8,428 nt of DNA from RGIG2041 sp045532715 (GTDB lineage Bacteria; Bacillota; Clostridia; UBA1381; UMGS1253), in NCBI GenBank assembly GCA_045532715.1, contig JAZSGM010000209.1, positions 1 to 8,428 on the forward strand. Direction: 5' to 3'. Made by a program: the position numbers and the translations under genes. The notes below the pieces were generated by a model that was given only the letters and a program-made list of their open reading frames with translations, was not told the DNA's origin and ran no database searches. Positions 1 to 5,494 of this stretch are shown one piece after another (positions within the stretch are counted from its first letter, which is position 1; every line of letters starts with the position of its first letter).

Positions 1-890
1 GCCAGCTTTTTCATAACCTCCATCGTCAGCTGATTGTGGTCCGTTGCGATGTTTGCCGTTGTATAAATCGGCGCCATTTCATGCTGCGCCGGTGCAGCCT
101 CATTGTGCTTCGTTTTCGCCAGAACGCCGAGCTTCCAGAGCTCCTCATCCAGCTCCTTCATATAGGCAGATACGCGCGGCTTGATATTGCCGTAGTAATG
201 ATCTTCCAGCTCCTGCCCCTTCGGTGCCGGTGTGCCGAAAAGTGTTCTGCCCGCAAAAATCAAATCTTTTCTTTTATCGTAGTATTTTTTGTCGACCAAA
301 AAATATTCCTGCTCTGCACCCACTGTCGTAATCACACGATGCGACTGTGTATCACCGAGCAGCTTTAAAATACGCATTGCCTGCTTGTTGATCAGCTCCA
401 CCGAACGCAAGAGCGGCGTCTTTTTATCCAGCACCTCACCACTGTAGGAGCAAAACGCCGTCGGAATGTAGAGCGTCCCATCTTTTATAAAAGCATAAGA
501 GGTCGGATCCCACACCGTATAACCGCGCGCCTCAAAGGTAGCACGGATACCGCGCGACGGAAATGAAGACGCGTCCGACTCCCCCTTAATCAGGGCTTTG
601 CCGCTAAACTCCATAATCACGCTGTCGTCCTCTGCCGGCTCAATAAAGCTGTCGTGCTTTTCTGCGGTGACACCCGTCATCGGCTGGAACCAGTGCGTAT
701 AATGCGTCGCACCTTTCTCTACTGCCCAATCCTTCATCGCATTTGCGACCACATTTGCCACATCGCCGGAAAGCGGCTCGCCGTCTTTGATTGTCTTTTG
801 CAGCTCGGCATAGGTTTCCTCCGGCAATCTTTCACGCATTACCTTTGTATTAAACACCATGCTGCCAAACATCTCTGGAATGGAATTCAT
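1..890 (-). CDS. glnN: Glutamine synthetase type III (GlnN), N-terminal part, cut by window edge
   Basis: Cytoplasmic enzyme that makes glutamine from glutamate, ammonia and ATP, the main entry of ammonium into metabolism. I translated the minus strand by hand: 296 complete codons are present of a family that is usually about 700 residues, and the C-terminal half lies outside the window. The start MNSIPEMFGSMVFN is typical of type III enzymes. Other family landmarks are the stretch around residues 103-128 (GESDASSFPSRG then TFEARGYTVWDP), GAEQEYFLVD at 191-200 with the acidic metal/substrate residues, and HNEAAPAQHEMAPIY at 262-276. The ATG at 888-890 is preceded by GGAGG about 10 bases upstream. 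The gene stands alone in its transcription unit here, diverging from the metallophosphoesterase gene. The class is confident; only the missing C-terminus is unseen. Confidence 0.95.
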   Translation of the reverse strand, partial: MNSIPEMFGSMVFNTKVMRERLPEETYAELQKTIKDGEPLSGDVANVVANAMKDWAVEKGATHYTHWFQPMTGVTAEKHDSFIEPAEDDSVIMEFSGKALIKGESDASSFPSRGIRATFEARGYTVWDPTSYAFIKDGTLYIPTAFCSYSGEVLDKKTPLLRSVELINKQAMRILKLLGDTQSHRVITTVGAEQEYFLVDKKYYDKRKDLIFAGRTLFGTPAPKGQELEDHYYGNIKPRVSAYMKELDEELWKLGVLAKTKHNEAAPAQHEMAPIYTTANIATDHNQLTMEVMKKL

Positions 891-901
891 AACTTATGCT
901 A

Positions 902-906
902 CCTCC
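902..906 (-). promoter_or_regulatory. Ribosome binding site of glnN
   Basis: Minus-strand GGAGG lies 11 bases before the ATG at 890-888. It fixes this start, since no other in-frame start lies between it and the promoter. Confidence 0.8.
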
Positions 907-932
907 GAATTTCAACATAAAAACGCATTATA

Positions 933-961
933 ATTATACACCACACCCCATTTAATGTCAA
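933..961 (-). promoter_or_regulatory. Full-consensus sigma-A promoter of glnN
   Basis: On the minus strand TTGACA (961-956) is separated by exactly 17 bases from TATAAT (938-933). Both hexamers match the vegetative consensus 6/6. Transcription should begin near 926, giving a leader of roughly 35 bases before the glnN ATG. No TGTNA-N7-TNACA GlnR-type box was seen at or near the hexamers. A promoter this strong with no visible activator requirement suggests high basal expression or repression by an unrecognised factor. Confidence 0.85.
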
Positions 962-1001
962 CTTTTTCCCCGTACGTAACAGAAAAGAAATCATTTTTTT
1001 G

Positions 1002-1030
1002 TTGTATCACAGCCATATTTGTGTTAGAAT
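1002..1030 (+). promoter_or_regulatory. Putative sigma-A promoter (extended -10) of the metallophosphoesterase-coaX unit
   Basis: The -10 TAGAAT (1025-1030) is preceded by TGT, giving the extended TGN motif. A weak -35 TTGTAT (1002-1007, 3/6) sits 17 bases upstream. The predicted start near 1037 leaves a leader of about 25 bases containing GAGGAG. A short inverted repeat, GTTA-GAA-TAAC (1023-1033), overlaps the -10 and could be an operator, but it is too short to claim. Confidence 0.5.
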
Positions 1031-1061
1031 AACTGTATCAAATTTACGAGGAGCACAGACT

Positions 1062-1532
1062 ATGCGTATTTTGATTTTTTCGGACACGCACGGACGCACG
1101 GAAGGCTGTATTCGTCTGCTGGAAAATATGCGTCACTGTACGGATGCGGTTTTGCACGCAGGTGATGTTATGGCAGATGTAACCAGGCTGCAGCAGACCT
1201 TTCCCGACCTGAAGATTTACGGCGTAAGCGGCAATAATGATTTTCATGCGGTCCTTCCGACGGAGCAGGTCCTGGAGTTTGACGGTGTAAAGCTGTTTTT
1301 AACCCACGGCCACCGCTACAAGGTCAAGTATACCTATGAAGATATTGCCGATGCAGCGGCAGCGCGCGGTGCAGCCATAGCTGTATTCGGACACACGCAT
1401 CAGTCCTGCGACCGCACGGAAAACGGCGTACATCTCCTCAATCCCGGCAGCGCGGGCGGCATCTGGCCGACCTACGCCGTGATTGAAATTGAGAACGGCG
1501 AAATACGTACAGATATTATAAGCCTGAGGTGA
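1062..1532 (+). CDS. YfcE/MJ0936-family metallophosphoesterase
   Basis: A 156-residue single-domain calcineurin-like phosphoesterase, predicted cytoplasmic and binding two divalent metals. All metal-site motifs are present in order: D8-x-H10 in FSDTHG, GD at 34-35 (HAGDV), GNND at 57-60, THGH at 81-84, GHTH at 110-113, and the NPGS turn at 127-130. This spacing is typical of the small YfcE/YsnB/MJ0936 group, whose members are phosphodiesterases on model substrates with poorly defined physiological substrates. The chosen ATG follows GAGGAG with about 8 bases of spacing. The reading frame is open further upstream to 999, but that part overlaps the promoter and has no Shine-Dalgarno. The gene is followed after five bases by coaX, whose Shine-Dalgarno contains this gene's stop, so the two are probably co-transcribed and coupled. 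The substrate is unknown. Confidence 0.9.
   Translation: MRILIFSDTHGRTEGCIRLLENMRHCTDAVLHAGDVMADVTRLQQTFPDLKIYGVSGNNDFHAVLPTEQVLEFDGVKLFLTHGHRYKVKYTYEDIADAAAARGAAIAVFGHTHQSCDRTENGVHLLNPGSAGGIWPTYAVIEIENGEIRTDIISLR
1526..1532 (+). promoter_or_regulatory. Ribosome binding site of coaX overlapping the upstream stop codon
   Basis: GAGGTGA complements the 16S rRNA tail and its last three bases are the TGA stop of the metallophosphoesterase gene. Spacing to the coaX ATG is five bases. It decides the start and suggests coupled translation. Confidence 0.8.
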
Positions 1533-1537
1533 AGCAA

Positions 1538-2299
1538 ATGATTATTGTAATTGACGTTGGTAATACAAACATTGTTGTTGGCGCATTTTCGGACAATTCC
1601 CTGATTCGCAGCTGGCGAATGAGCACGGACTTTCAGCGCAGCTCCGATGAAACCGGTATATTCTTTTCCCAGCTTCTATCGCACAGCGGTCTGCAAATCC
1701 GTGACATTGAAGCGGTGGTGGTTTCCTCCGTTGTGCCGCAGATTATGTTCTCGCTCGAGCGCGCTATCAAGCGTTATTTAAGACACACGCCGATTGTCAT
1801 CAGCAAAAATGTAGAAACCGGCTTAAATATTAAAATCGACAACCCCGGCGAGGTCGGCGCAGACCGCATTGTCAATGCAGTTGCGGTACATAACCTCTAC
1901 CCGGGCGACAGCATCATCATTGATTTTGGTACGGCAACCACCTTCTGTGCACTCAAAGCAAACGGCGACTATCTCGGCGGCGTCATCTGCCCCGGTATCA
2001 AAATCGCGCTCGATGCTTTAATCGAAAAAACGGCAAAGCTTCCGAAAATCGAGCTGATTCGTCCGGAAAAGGTTATCGGAACCAATACCGTCACCTCGAT
2101 GCAGTCCGGTATTATCTATGGCTACGCCGGACAGATTGAAAGCATCGTAAACCGCATGAAATCCGAAATCGGGCCGGCGCAGGTCATCGCAACCGGCGGC
2201 GTTGCATCGCTGATTAAAGAGGCAACGGATGTCATCGAAATTTTAGACCCGAACTTAACCCTCAAAGGTTTAAAGCTTTTGTACGATATGAATAAATGA
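1538..2299 (+). CDS. coaX: Type III pantothenate kinase CoaX
   Basis: Phosphorylates pantothenate to 4'-phosphopantothenate, the first step of coenzyme A synthesis. The type III enzyme belongs to the ASKHA fold, needs a monovalent cation, and is generally insensitive to CoA feedback. The 253-residue length is normal. Visible landmarks are the N-terminal phosphate loop IDVGNTN (5-11), PGEVGADR (103-110) with the catalytic Asp109, DFGTATTF (129-136), GGVICPGI (147-154) and ATGGVA (218-223). The protein should be a cytoplasmic homodimer. I chose the ATG at 1538 because GAGGTGA (1526-1532) lies five bases upstream and the protein then begins MIIVIDVGNTN as in the family. A GTG at 1529 sits inside that Shine-Dalgarno. 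The gene follows the metallophosphoesterase by five bases and ends just before a strong hairpin. Confidence 0.97.
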   Translation: MIIVIDVGNTNIVVGAFSDNSLIRSWRMSTDFQRSSDETGIFFSQLLSHSGLQIRDIEAVVVSSVVPQIMFSLERAIKRYLRHTPIVISKNVETGLNIKIDNPGEVGADRIVNAVAVHNLYPGDSIIIDFGTATTFCALKANGDYLGGVICPGIKIALDALIEKTAKLPKIELIRPEKVIGTNTVTSMQSGIIYGYAGQIESIVNRMKSEIGPAQVIATGGVASLIKEATDVIEILDPNLTLKGLKLLYDMNK

Positions 2300-2300
2300 G

Positions 2301-2333
2301 AAAGACAGAACTGCCACCGGCAGTTCTGTCTTT
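2301..2333 (+). terminator. Hairpin terminator after coaX, probably bidirectional
   Basis: A perfect 15-bp inverted repeat (2301-2315 with 2319-2333) has a 3-base loop and begins two bases after the coaX stop. On the plus strand the right arm ends in TTT and is followed by a weak T-rich run (GATTTAAATT). On the minus strand the arm also ends in TTT and is followed by CTCATTTATT. It sits between converging units, so it may also stop transcripts from the 2457-4216 cassette. Confidence 0.85.
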
Positions 2334-2456
2334 GATTTAAATTCAGTTTATTCCGTTCAGTTGCGCCGCTGTCCATATCCATAATTCTTTGGAAAACGTT
2401 GATACGACTGGGTTTGCAGTTTTGTATATCCCAAAAATTAAGGACTGCACCTCATC

Positions 2457-3038
2457 TTAAATATACGAACCGTCTTTTTTTACAGTTCCTTTCTGCCACA
2501 GAATTGTTTCGCTGCCTTCGGTATCTATCCAAACAACCTTGCTTAATGAACCGACCGAAAGTATTGCCTGTAAATTGCCCCCGTTCGGAAGACTATACTT
2601 ATAAACAGCTGTTATAACCCCGAAACCTGAATAGTGCTCTTCGTATCCAAAACCCAATTTCGCTATTATATCATATCTTTCCATACCATCTTTCCAAAAA
2701 GAAAGCTGTTTTGGATTTGCAAGCGATTCGAATTGATACGTCTCGGCAACATTCCATTCGGCAAAACTACCATTTTCTGCTGTAGCAATAATTGAAACCA
2801 TTCCGTCTTGAAACCATAAAACCTTATATTGTACCGGGCTGTTGTTCAGATAATACAAATATATATCCTGCATTCGTCCAACATACTCATCCGGATAACC
2901 GGCTTTTTCTATCACTTGCTTTTCCGTGTCACCAAGCTTAACTGCGTGCACATCCGCCGTCGGCGCTTGCGGCGCACAAGACGGCAAGCCCATGAAAACG
3001 AAGCATAGAATTAAACAGTAACAAATCAAGCGTTTCAC
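2457..3038 (-). CDS. Putative lipoprotein with two BamE/BLIP-like segments (third gene of cassette)
   Basis: A 193-residue protein of unknown function. The N-terminus is a lipoprotein signal peptide: basic start MKR, hydrophobic core 4-17, then lipobox LPSC with Cys21 as the lipidated residue. The mature protein should be anchored on the outer face of the membrane. VKLGDTEKQVIEKAGYPDEY (33-52) followed by beta-rich sequence ending LWFQDGMVSII (74-84) resembles the helix-then-strands unit of BamE/SmpA or BLIP-like domains. A second, weaker copy may run from RYDIIAKLGFGYEE (121-134) to LSKVVWID (165-172); this is inference. The start is GTG at 3038, preceded on the minus strand by GGAAGGTG with about 8 bases of spacing; no suitable ATG exists before the signal peptide. 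The start overlaps the stop of the upstream gene as GTGA, indicating one operon. Composition is AT-rich compared with the flanking core genes. Confidence 0.85.
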   Translation of the reverse strand: MKRLICYCLILCFVFMGLPSCAPQAPTADVHAVKLGDTEKQVIEKAGYPDEYVGRMQDIYLYYLNNSPVQYKVLWFQDGMVSIIATAENGSFAEWNVAETYQFESLANPKQLSFWKDGMERYDIIAKLGFGYEEHYSGFGVITAVYKYSLPNGGNLQAILSVGSLSKVVWIDTEGSETILWQKGTVKKDGSYI

Positions 3039-3625
3039 TCAAAAGCACCTTCCTTATATTTGCTCAAAACCCTTTCAATTTCATTTACAAGGCGCGCAGG
3101 AACCGTTTGCCTTGGTATTTGGCAAAATTCAGCCGGTATCGGTAGAAAATCACTCCCGACCATCTTGCCCATCGGCTCAAAATAATATACATCATCAATT
3201 CCCTGCAAACGCAACTCCTCTGTTCCGGTAATGTAAAAATACAAAGGGCCCACCCATTGTTTCGTCTTTTCGTCATATTTGTAGGCATATACCCCCTCAT
3301 CTGTCCAGAAAAACAAGTCATTACTTTGACTACCCCACATAATTTCTTTCATATCATACTTGTTGTAGCTGTGATTGAAAGTTCGTATTCTCTGTTTACT
3401 GAACGCATGGCTCGCATTGTAAATATTTACAGTACGAACATGCTCTTTAGAGGTTAGCAGGTGCAAAAACGCAAAACTGCCATCATAGCTTTCCACGGGT
3501 TTTGCGCTTGTGAACAGGCTATGGACATACATGTTCGACGCAAGAAACGGTACGACGATGCACAGGACTAAAACTAAACAAACAATCGTCAACGCGAATC
3601 TGATTTTCTTTTTGCAGTTATACAT
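3035..3625 (-). CDS. Membrane-anchored protein of unknown function (second gene of cassette)
   Basis: A 196-residue protein I do not recognise. Residues 1-8 are basic (MYNCKKKI) and about 9-30 form a single hydrophobic segment with no clear lipobox, so it is predicted to be an N-terminally anchored protein with an extracytoplasmic domain. That domain alternates aromatic and polar residues in strand-like blocks, for example SNDLFFWTDEGVYAYKYDEKTKQWVG (split 101-118 and 119-126), a layout like one blade of a beta-propeller; this is only a resemblance. The C-terminus (174-194) looks helical. The ATG at 3625 is preceded by GGAGGG with about 10 bases of spacing. The start overlaps the end of the upstream gene by 8 bases, and its stop overlaps the next gene's GTG by four, so the three genes form an operon. 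Confidence 0.8.
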   Translation of the reverse strand: MYNCKKKIRFALTIVCLVLVLCIVVPFLASNMYVHSLFTSAKPVESYDGSFAFLHLLTSKEHVRTVNIYNASHAFSKQRIRTFNHSYNKYDMKEIMWGSQSNDLFFWTDEGVYAYKYDEKTKQWVGPLYFYITGTEELRLQGIDDVYYFEPMGKMVGSDFLPIPAEFCQIPRQTVPARLVNEIERVLSKYKEGAFE

Positions 3626-4216
3626 ATTCTAATAACCCTCCGTGATTTGAATATACAAAAGTTGCTGAGCCAGAAATTCTCAGAATATAGTCTTTTCCGG
3701 TTACTCCGAAAAAGTCTGCAGCTGTACTATAATACCTATCCATTCTATACTTTTTATTGGGGTCAATAATGTCATTGAGGGTATAATTCATGGTGACCAT
3801 ATACTTTCCGTTACCTATAGAAGAAATATTGCCTTGCAGTGCAAAACCTCCAACATTCCAATTGGATCCATTGATTAATTCATACCCACTCGTATATCCA
3901 CCATCCCCGGATCGGGCTTCAATATATCCGCAGCGGTGCGTCGCAGCAAACCGCGTGTGCGGTTTTGCTCCTCGGATACACCGTACAGTCGTTGATTCGT
4001 TGCTCTGTCCTGCGCAGTCGGAAAGCCGTTGTTTTTAAGAAAACTCTGCGTTTGGCTTTGGTTGCTTGGTGCGTAAAGATAATCGATTGCAGAATCCGCA
4101 TCTGCATCATCGTCAAAGGCACTTAGCTGCATTCGCACTTGGCTACTTTCAGTATAATCCTTTTTACGTTTTTTGTCCAGTGATAATGTGGTTTCCCAAT
4201 TGTTTTTTTGATACAT
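3618..4216 (-). pseudogene. Unrecognised protein gene with an apparent one-base frameshift (first gene of cassette)
   Basis: Two adjacent minus-strand reading frames appear to be one gene. The first runs from ATG 4216 (after AAAGGA, a reasonable Shine-Dalgarno) to a stop at 3875 and gives 113 residues. The second is open from about 4036 to the stop at 3618. It has no credible start of its own: its first ATG, at 3800, falls inside a strand-rich stretch and lacks a good Shine-Dalgarno. One extra base in the G4 run (plus-strand C4 at 3905-3908) joins them into 199 residues, reading ...ADILKPDPG-DGGYTSGYELING.... The N-terminal half is polar and has no signal peptide. The C-terminal half contains GKYMVTMNYTLNDIIDPN and YRMDRYYSTAADFFG then KDYILRI, which reminds me of modules at the ends of some Rhs-like or other large bacterial effector proteins; I cannot verify this. 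It could be a true mutation, a sequencing error or recoding. Confidence 0.65.
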
Positions 4217-4251
4217 AATTTTTTATCCTTTCAAAATTTTTTCTTAATTGT

Positions 4252-4280
4252 ACCATAAAAACAACCTCTGCTACTCTCAA
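4252..4280 (-). promoter_or_regulatory. Possible promoter of the three-gene cassette
   Basis: On the minus strand TTGAGA (4280-4275, 5/6 match) is followed after 17 bases by TATGGT (4257-4252, 4/6). A better -10, TACAAT (4252-4247), lies at an unsuitable 22-base spacing. It lies between the end of the BrkB-family gene and the ATG at 4216, where a promoter for the AT-rich cassette would be expected. Confidence 0.35.
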
Positions 4281-4289
4281 CACACCGCA

Positions 4290-5126
4290 TTAAAACCATG
4301 CATTTTTCATTTCAATATACCGATTCAGCAGTGCGCCGGCTAGCACACATACGCCAAAGAAATACAACCACAAAAGCAAAAGTATCACTGCGCCGATTGA
4401 ACCGTAAAGCACTGAAAAACGCGTAGAAATACGTACATATATACTCACACCCATACTGATAATATGCAGTCCGGCAAGACACAGCAGCGCACCCGGCAAT
4501 GCATAACGCAAGCGGACACCACCGACCGGCGCCAGGCAGTAGAGCACCGTAAGGATCACGCAGGCGGCAAAAGCCGCAAGCAGATAAACAAGCCCGGCAT
4601 TGCCAGACATTGGTAACGCGTCCGCATTCATAAGTCCAAGCACGGAAAACAAATCACCTGCCGCACTGATTACAAGCATCGTCATCAGCAAAACGCCGCC
4701 GATCCCAACGGTAAACAGCACCGAATACAAAAGGCTTATCGCATATGGCCGGATTTTTTGTGTATGATAAACCTTGTTTATGCCGTAAATCAGTGCATTG
4801 ACTGCCCGCGAAGCCGAGTAGAGTGAAAATCCGAAACCGAACAACAGCGATGAAATGCTTGTAACACTTTTCAGATACGCATAATACGAAAGCACCGTCT
4901 GCGTAACCTTTTTTGCAAACAGCGGCTCAATCAGATTTTTAAGTGCGTCCTCCGGAAACTGCAATATGCCGACCAACGCCGCCAAAAACATCAGGAACGG
5001 AAAAATCGCCAGCGTAAAATAGTATGCAATTCCGGATGCCGTTTGCATGATTTCATATTTCTTTATAATATCCGAAAGCGCAGCATACAGCTTCCCGGGC
5101 TTCGATTCCATAATTTTTTTCAACAT
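4290..5126 (-). CDS. YihY/BrkB (UPF0761) family inner-membrane protein
   Basis: A 278-residue polytopic membrane protein of the YihY/virulence factor BrkB family. The molecular function is not established; some members were once misannotated as ribonuclease BN. About six hydrophobic segments are visible near 33-56, 92-115, 131-155, 176-200, 208-232 and 240-268. The family signatures are GIAYYFTLAIFPFLMF (32-47), the segment around FGFSLYSASRAVNALIYGIN (98-117), and YGSIGAVILLLLWLYFFGVC (241-260) followed by LAGALLN. Length is normal. I place the start at ATG 5126, which follows AAGGGTG at good spacing. The frame extends to an ATG at 5156, but that codon lies inside the terminator hairpin of the SASP gene and has no Shine-Dalgarno. 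The gene reads in the same direction as SASP and recG, but the hairpin separates it from them. No convincing own promoter was found. Confidence 0.9.
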   Translation of the reverse strand: MLKKIMESKPGKLYAALSDIIKKYEIMQTASGIAYYFTLAIFPFLMFLAALVGILQFPEDALKNLIEPLFAKKVTQTVLSYYAYLKSVTSISSLLFGFGFSLYSASRAVNALIYGINKVYHTQKIRPYAISLLYSVLFTVGIGGVLLMTMLVISAAGDLFSVLGLMNADALPMSGNAGLVYLLAAFAACVILTVLYCLAPVGGVRLRYALPGALLCLAGLHIISMGVSIYVRISTRFSVLYGSIGAVILLLLWLYFFGVCVLAGALLNRYIEMKNAWF

Positions 5127-5146
5127 AAAAACACCCTTTATAATAA

Positions 5147-5182
5147 AATTGGGCATCTGTCAATGCTGACACATGCCCAATT
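5147..5182 (-). terminator. Rho-independent terminator after the SASP gene
   Basis: Minus-strand hairpin about 20 bases after the SASP stop. It has a 10-bp perfect outer stem (5173-5182 with 5147-5156), one G-G mismatch, a 5-bp inner stem (5167-5171 with 5158-5162) and a 4-base loop. The outer stem ends AATT and is followed by TTATTATAAA, a modest U-tract. It should end the short spore-protein transcript and limit readthrough into the BrkB-family gene. Confidence 0.8.
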
Positions 5183-5204
5183 CGCGAAGCTTGTTAAAAC
5201 AAAC

Positions 5205-5399
5205 TTACTTCATGTTCTGCTCGTAGGAGCTGATCATCTTTTTTACCATCTGACCACCTACGCTGCCTGCCTGCTTGCTTGTCAGGTCACCGTTGTAGCC
5301 TTCCTTCAAATTAACGCCTACTTCGGAAGCAGCCTCCATTTTGAATCTGTCAAGTGCTGCGCGACCTTCCGGAACTAAGTTCTTCTTGCTTCTTGCCAT
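5205..5399 (-). CDS. Alpha/beta-type small acid-soluble spore protein (SASP)
   Basis: A 64-residue DNA-binding protein that coats and protects spore DNA against UV and hydrolytic damage and is degraded at germination to supply amino acids. The family core is clear: NLVPEGRAALDRFKMEAASE in the N-terminal half, with the GPR germination-protease region around MEAASE (21-26), and GYNGDLTSKQAGSVGGQMVKK (34-54), the most conserved DNA-binding stretch. The second half carries the usual G-x-x-GG-x-MV signature. Length is typical. The ATG is preceded by a near-perfect AGGAGGTGA six to seven bases upstream, fitting high-level expression. Such genes are normally read by sigma-G in the forespore; I looked for a sigma-G promoter in 5400-5494 and found no convincing match. 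A hairpin terminator follows. The gene strongly implies an endospore former. Confidence 0.97.
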   Translation of the reverse strand: MARSKKNLVPEGRAALDRFKMEAASEVGVNLKEGYNGDLTSKQAGSVGGQMVKKMISSYEQNMK

Positions 5400-5401
5400 T
5401 T

Positions 5402-5414
5402 TATTTTCACCTCC
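5402..5414 (-). promoter_or_regulatory. Strong ribosome binding site of the SASP gene
   Basis: The minus strand reads GAGGAGGTGA before the ATG at 5399-5397. Its complementarity to the 16S tail is the longest in this window, consistent with an abundant spore protein. Confidence 0.8.
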
Positions 5415-5494
5415 TCATCTGGTTTACACTCATAATTTGTGCAATTCAGAAGTTTTTATAAGGTGTAATAAATGGCTATTCGACTAATTTTTAT

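Noticed and set aside
36..920. Plus-strand open frames at 36-368 and 654-920.
   Set aside because: They lie opposite glnN, whose translation matches type III glutamine synthetase throughout.
956..981. GlnR-type operator (TGTCA with TAACA).
   Set aside because: The half-sites are 16 bases apart instead of 7.
2405..2456. Imperfect inverted repeat (GGTGCAGT with ACTGCAAACC on the minus strand) as a terminator for the cassette.
   Set aside because: The arms are short and bulged, the loop is long and there is no T-run; the hairpin at 2301-2333 is a much better candidate.
3900..3912. Programmed -1 frameshifting at the G4 run.
   Set aside because: A glycine tRNA could re-pair after slipping, but there is no X-XXY-YYZ heptamer in frame and no evident downstream stimulatory hairpin, so an ordinary indel or read error is more likely.
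3919..4122. A 67-residue minus-strand open frame overlapping the first cassette gene.
   Set aside because: It is a third frame within the broken gene, with no Shine-Dalgarno and implausible Cys/Arg-rich content.
5127..5172. TTGACA in the SASP terminator loop followed by TATAAA as a promoter for the BrkB-family gene.
   Set aside because: The spacing is only about 15 bases and transcription would start inside or after the Shine-Dalgarno, leaving the message without it.
5400..5494. Sigma-G promoter for the SASP gene (CAAATTA or CTTATAA as -10).
   Set aside because: No -35 of the expected type lies 17-18 bases upstream of either; the matches are no better than chance in AT-rich sequence.
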